Shown here one piece after another: positions 62,999-64,000 of a stretch of 64,000 nt of DNA. The notes under the pieces are model-generated. The model did no database searches and was not told the DNA's origin. It worked only from the letters and a program-made list of their open reading frames with translations. How positions within the stretch are numbered: position 1 is the first letter of the stretch; every line of letters starts with the position of its first letter. The translations under genes were made by a program, and so were the position numbers. The stretch is taken from the NCBI GenBank assembly GCA_027577595.1, contig JANBRJ010000034.1, positions 1 to 64,000 on the forward strand, read 5' to 3'. Origin of the DNA: Coemansia sp. RSA 487. Its lineage: Eukaryota > Kickxellomycota > Kickxellomycetes > Kickxellales > Kickxellaceae.

Positions 62999-64000
62999 AT
63001 GCTTCGACCAAAGTACGAATTCTGCGATCCATCTGAGTACCACGCATCCCCAGATGATATGGACGGACTGCCTCCAAACCTGCCTGTAATCCCGACATAT
63101 GTGCAACAGTAAGTTGTGACCTGTGCCTTAGCCACTGTCGCACTATTCCCCTTCCTTTCCCCCTTTCTGTTGTTGATAAGTTGCGATTTCTTTTGTTTGT
63201 TTATTCCCGGCAATAACATTGTCACCATCGCTATATGCTGTAGAAACCATATGATGGACGGCATCCAACCATTCAGACTTGTTTTAGGAGCCGAATCATC
63301 GTGCATCTCAAGAGTTGCTATTTTGGCGCCACAGCAACCAATGCCATTATTCTTTTCCGCTTCTCTTTGTTGCCGAATTTTGTTTTGGTGTATTTGTGAG
63401 ACACTGCTTAGATCAATCTTTGAAGTTTTGGGCGTGCCTTTTGTATGCATTTTTTATGTTTTGTGGAATACGATACGTATTCTCCACCTTAACAGCCGGC
63501 CCTGTCTTTTTTTTTTTTGGCCAAGCACTCGCATTTATAATAGTTACGCTGATTGTTTGGCTCTTGGCTTCAATTGTTTTTGTGTCCCATATAACAGTTC
63601 CTACTTCAGTTGTTGTCACGGGGAGGTGTTTAACTTATCCAAAGCTCTTGGCCGTTTTTCGTCTATGAAAGAAGAAAAAGTATTTAAATTGTCTAGGCGG
63701 GGAAACATTACCACTAATTTTTGTCACATTGTGATTATTCTTGTTTGTGACTACTTTTGTAATGTTTTCTTTCTACACTAATAGCAAACAGCAGGGCCAG
63801 CTAGAGAAATATGCTCTTGAGATGGCCCAGCACCCGATACGGGCTCGTATGTGTGGATTTGGCGAAAAGGACCGCCGACCCCTGGATCCGCCGCCTGTAG
63901 TCAAACTGCGTGTACGGGATGACAACGGGAACTTTCTGAAAAGCGAAGACGTTGACATTTGGAAGTTTGTTGTTTCGGCAACGCTGTGGGCGCCGCACAG
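62999..64000 (+). CDS. velvet-domain regulator, partial (runs off the window)
   Basis: Velvet proteins (VeA, VelB, VosA, VelC) are fungal DNA-binding regulators of development and secondary metabolism. Visible exons are 62999-63108, starting ATG with [14 protein letters not shown], and 63785 to the window end. The 676-base intron has a GTAAGT donor and an ACTAATAG acceptor, phase 2. Exon 2 begins the velvet domain: [38 protein letters not shown], an insertion [20 protein letters not shown]. These match the conserved QQPxRARMCGxGxKDRRPxDPPPxVxL core. About 109 residues are visible, so most of the domain and the class (VelB- or VosA-like) cannot be determined. The ATG could be preceded by another exon. 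Confidence 0.85.

Noticed and set aside
1-64000. CRISPR arrays, rRNA genes, intact transposons or virus-derived elements
   Set aside because: I saw no regularly spaced repeats, no rRNA signatures and no reverse transcriptase, integrase, transposase or capsid-like coding sequence.

Overview
The window looks like nuclear DNA of a filamentous, early-diverging fungus. The gene set is fungal: two CreA/Mig1-type zinc-finger factors, a velvet-family regulator, a GPI-anchored GH16 wall enzyme relative, an ADP1-like ABC transporter, a NOX-type oxidase, and xi-class glutathione transferase. About half the genes have no intron. Spliced genes use GTAAGT-like donors, TAG/CAG acceptors and occasional TACTAAC branch sites. 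AT-rich intergenic DNA and this mix of genes would fit Zoopagomycota/Kickxellomycotina, but that placement is an inference; I see no marker that fixes the species. There is no prophage, CRISPR array or intact transposon.

Layout. 1-5172 is almost gene-free. 5173-10536 holds two CreA/Mig1-like repressor genes, the first inside a GC-rich island, flanking an NAD(P)H-hydrate epimerase gene. 12166-18152 holds SRP72, an NADPH oxidase with an unusual insertion, and a convergent small SANT-domain gene. 19070-20695 is a cluster of three small secreted proteins, one interrupted by an in-frame TGA. 21591-30766 holds a predicted ABC-class ATPase, a GH16 protein lacking both catalytic glutamates, and a large EGF-ABCG (ADP1-type) transporter. 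31470-32118 holds an inverted pair of short diverged coding copies.

32279-41888 carries eIF2D, a small unknown protein, a DHA1-type MFS transporter, NADP-isocitrate dehydrogenase with a non-canonical metal-site loop, a His-rich membrane protein and a glutathionyl-hydroquinone reductase. A tRNA-Lys(CUU) lies at 42005-42077. 42892-54347 carries a large unrecognised protein, a Dabb protein, a vacuolar amino-acid transporter, a PHP-domain membrane protein, COX6A, a UBR7-type ubiquitin ligase and the NDUFS7 subunit of complex I. 54669-60703 is a ten-exon valyl-tRNA synthetase gene. The window ends inside a velvet-domain gene.

The genes are ordinary dispersed fungal loci rather than an operon-like system. 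Themes that recur are respiration and mitochondria (COX6A, NDUFS7, ValRS), redox and NADP(H) metabolism (NOX, NADP-IDH, hydrate epimerase, GS-hydroquinone reductase), translation and secretion (SRP72, eIF2D), and regulation by carbon or development (CreA-like pair, velvet). All exon boundaries were derived by eye from frame, splice consensus and protein-family continuity, without transcripts.
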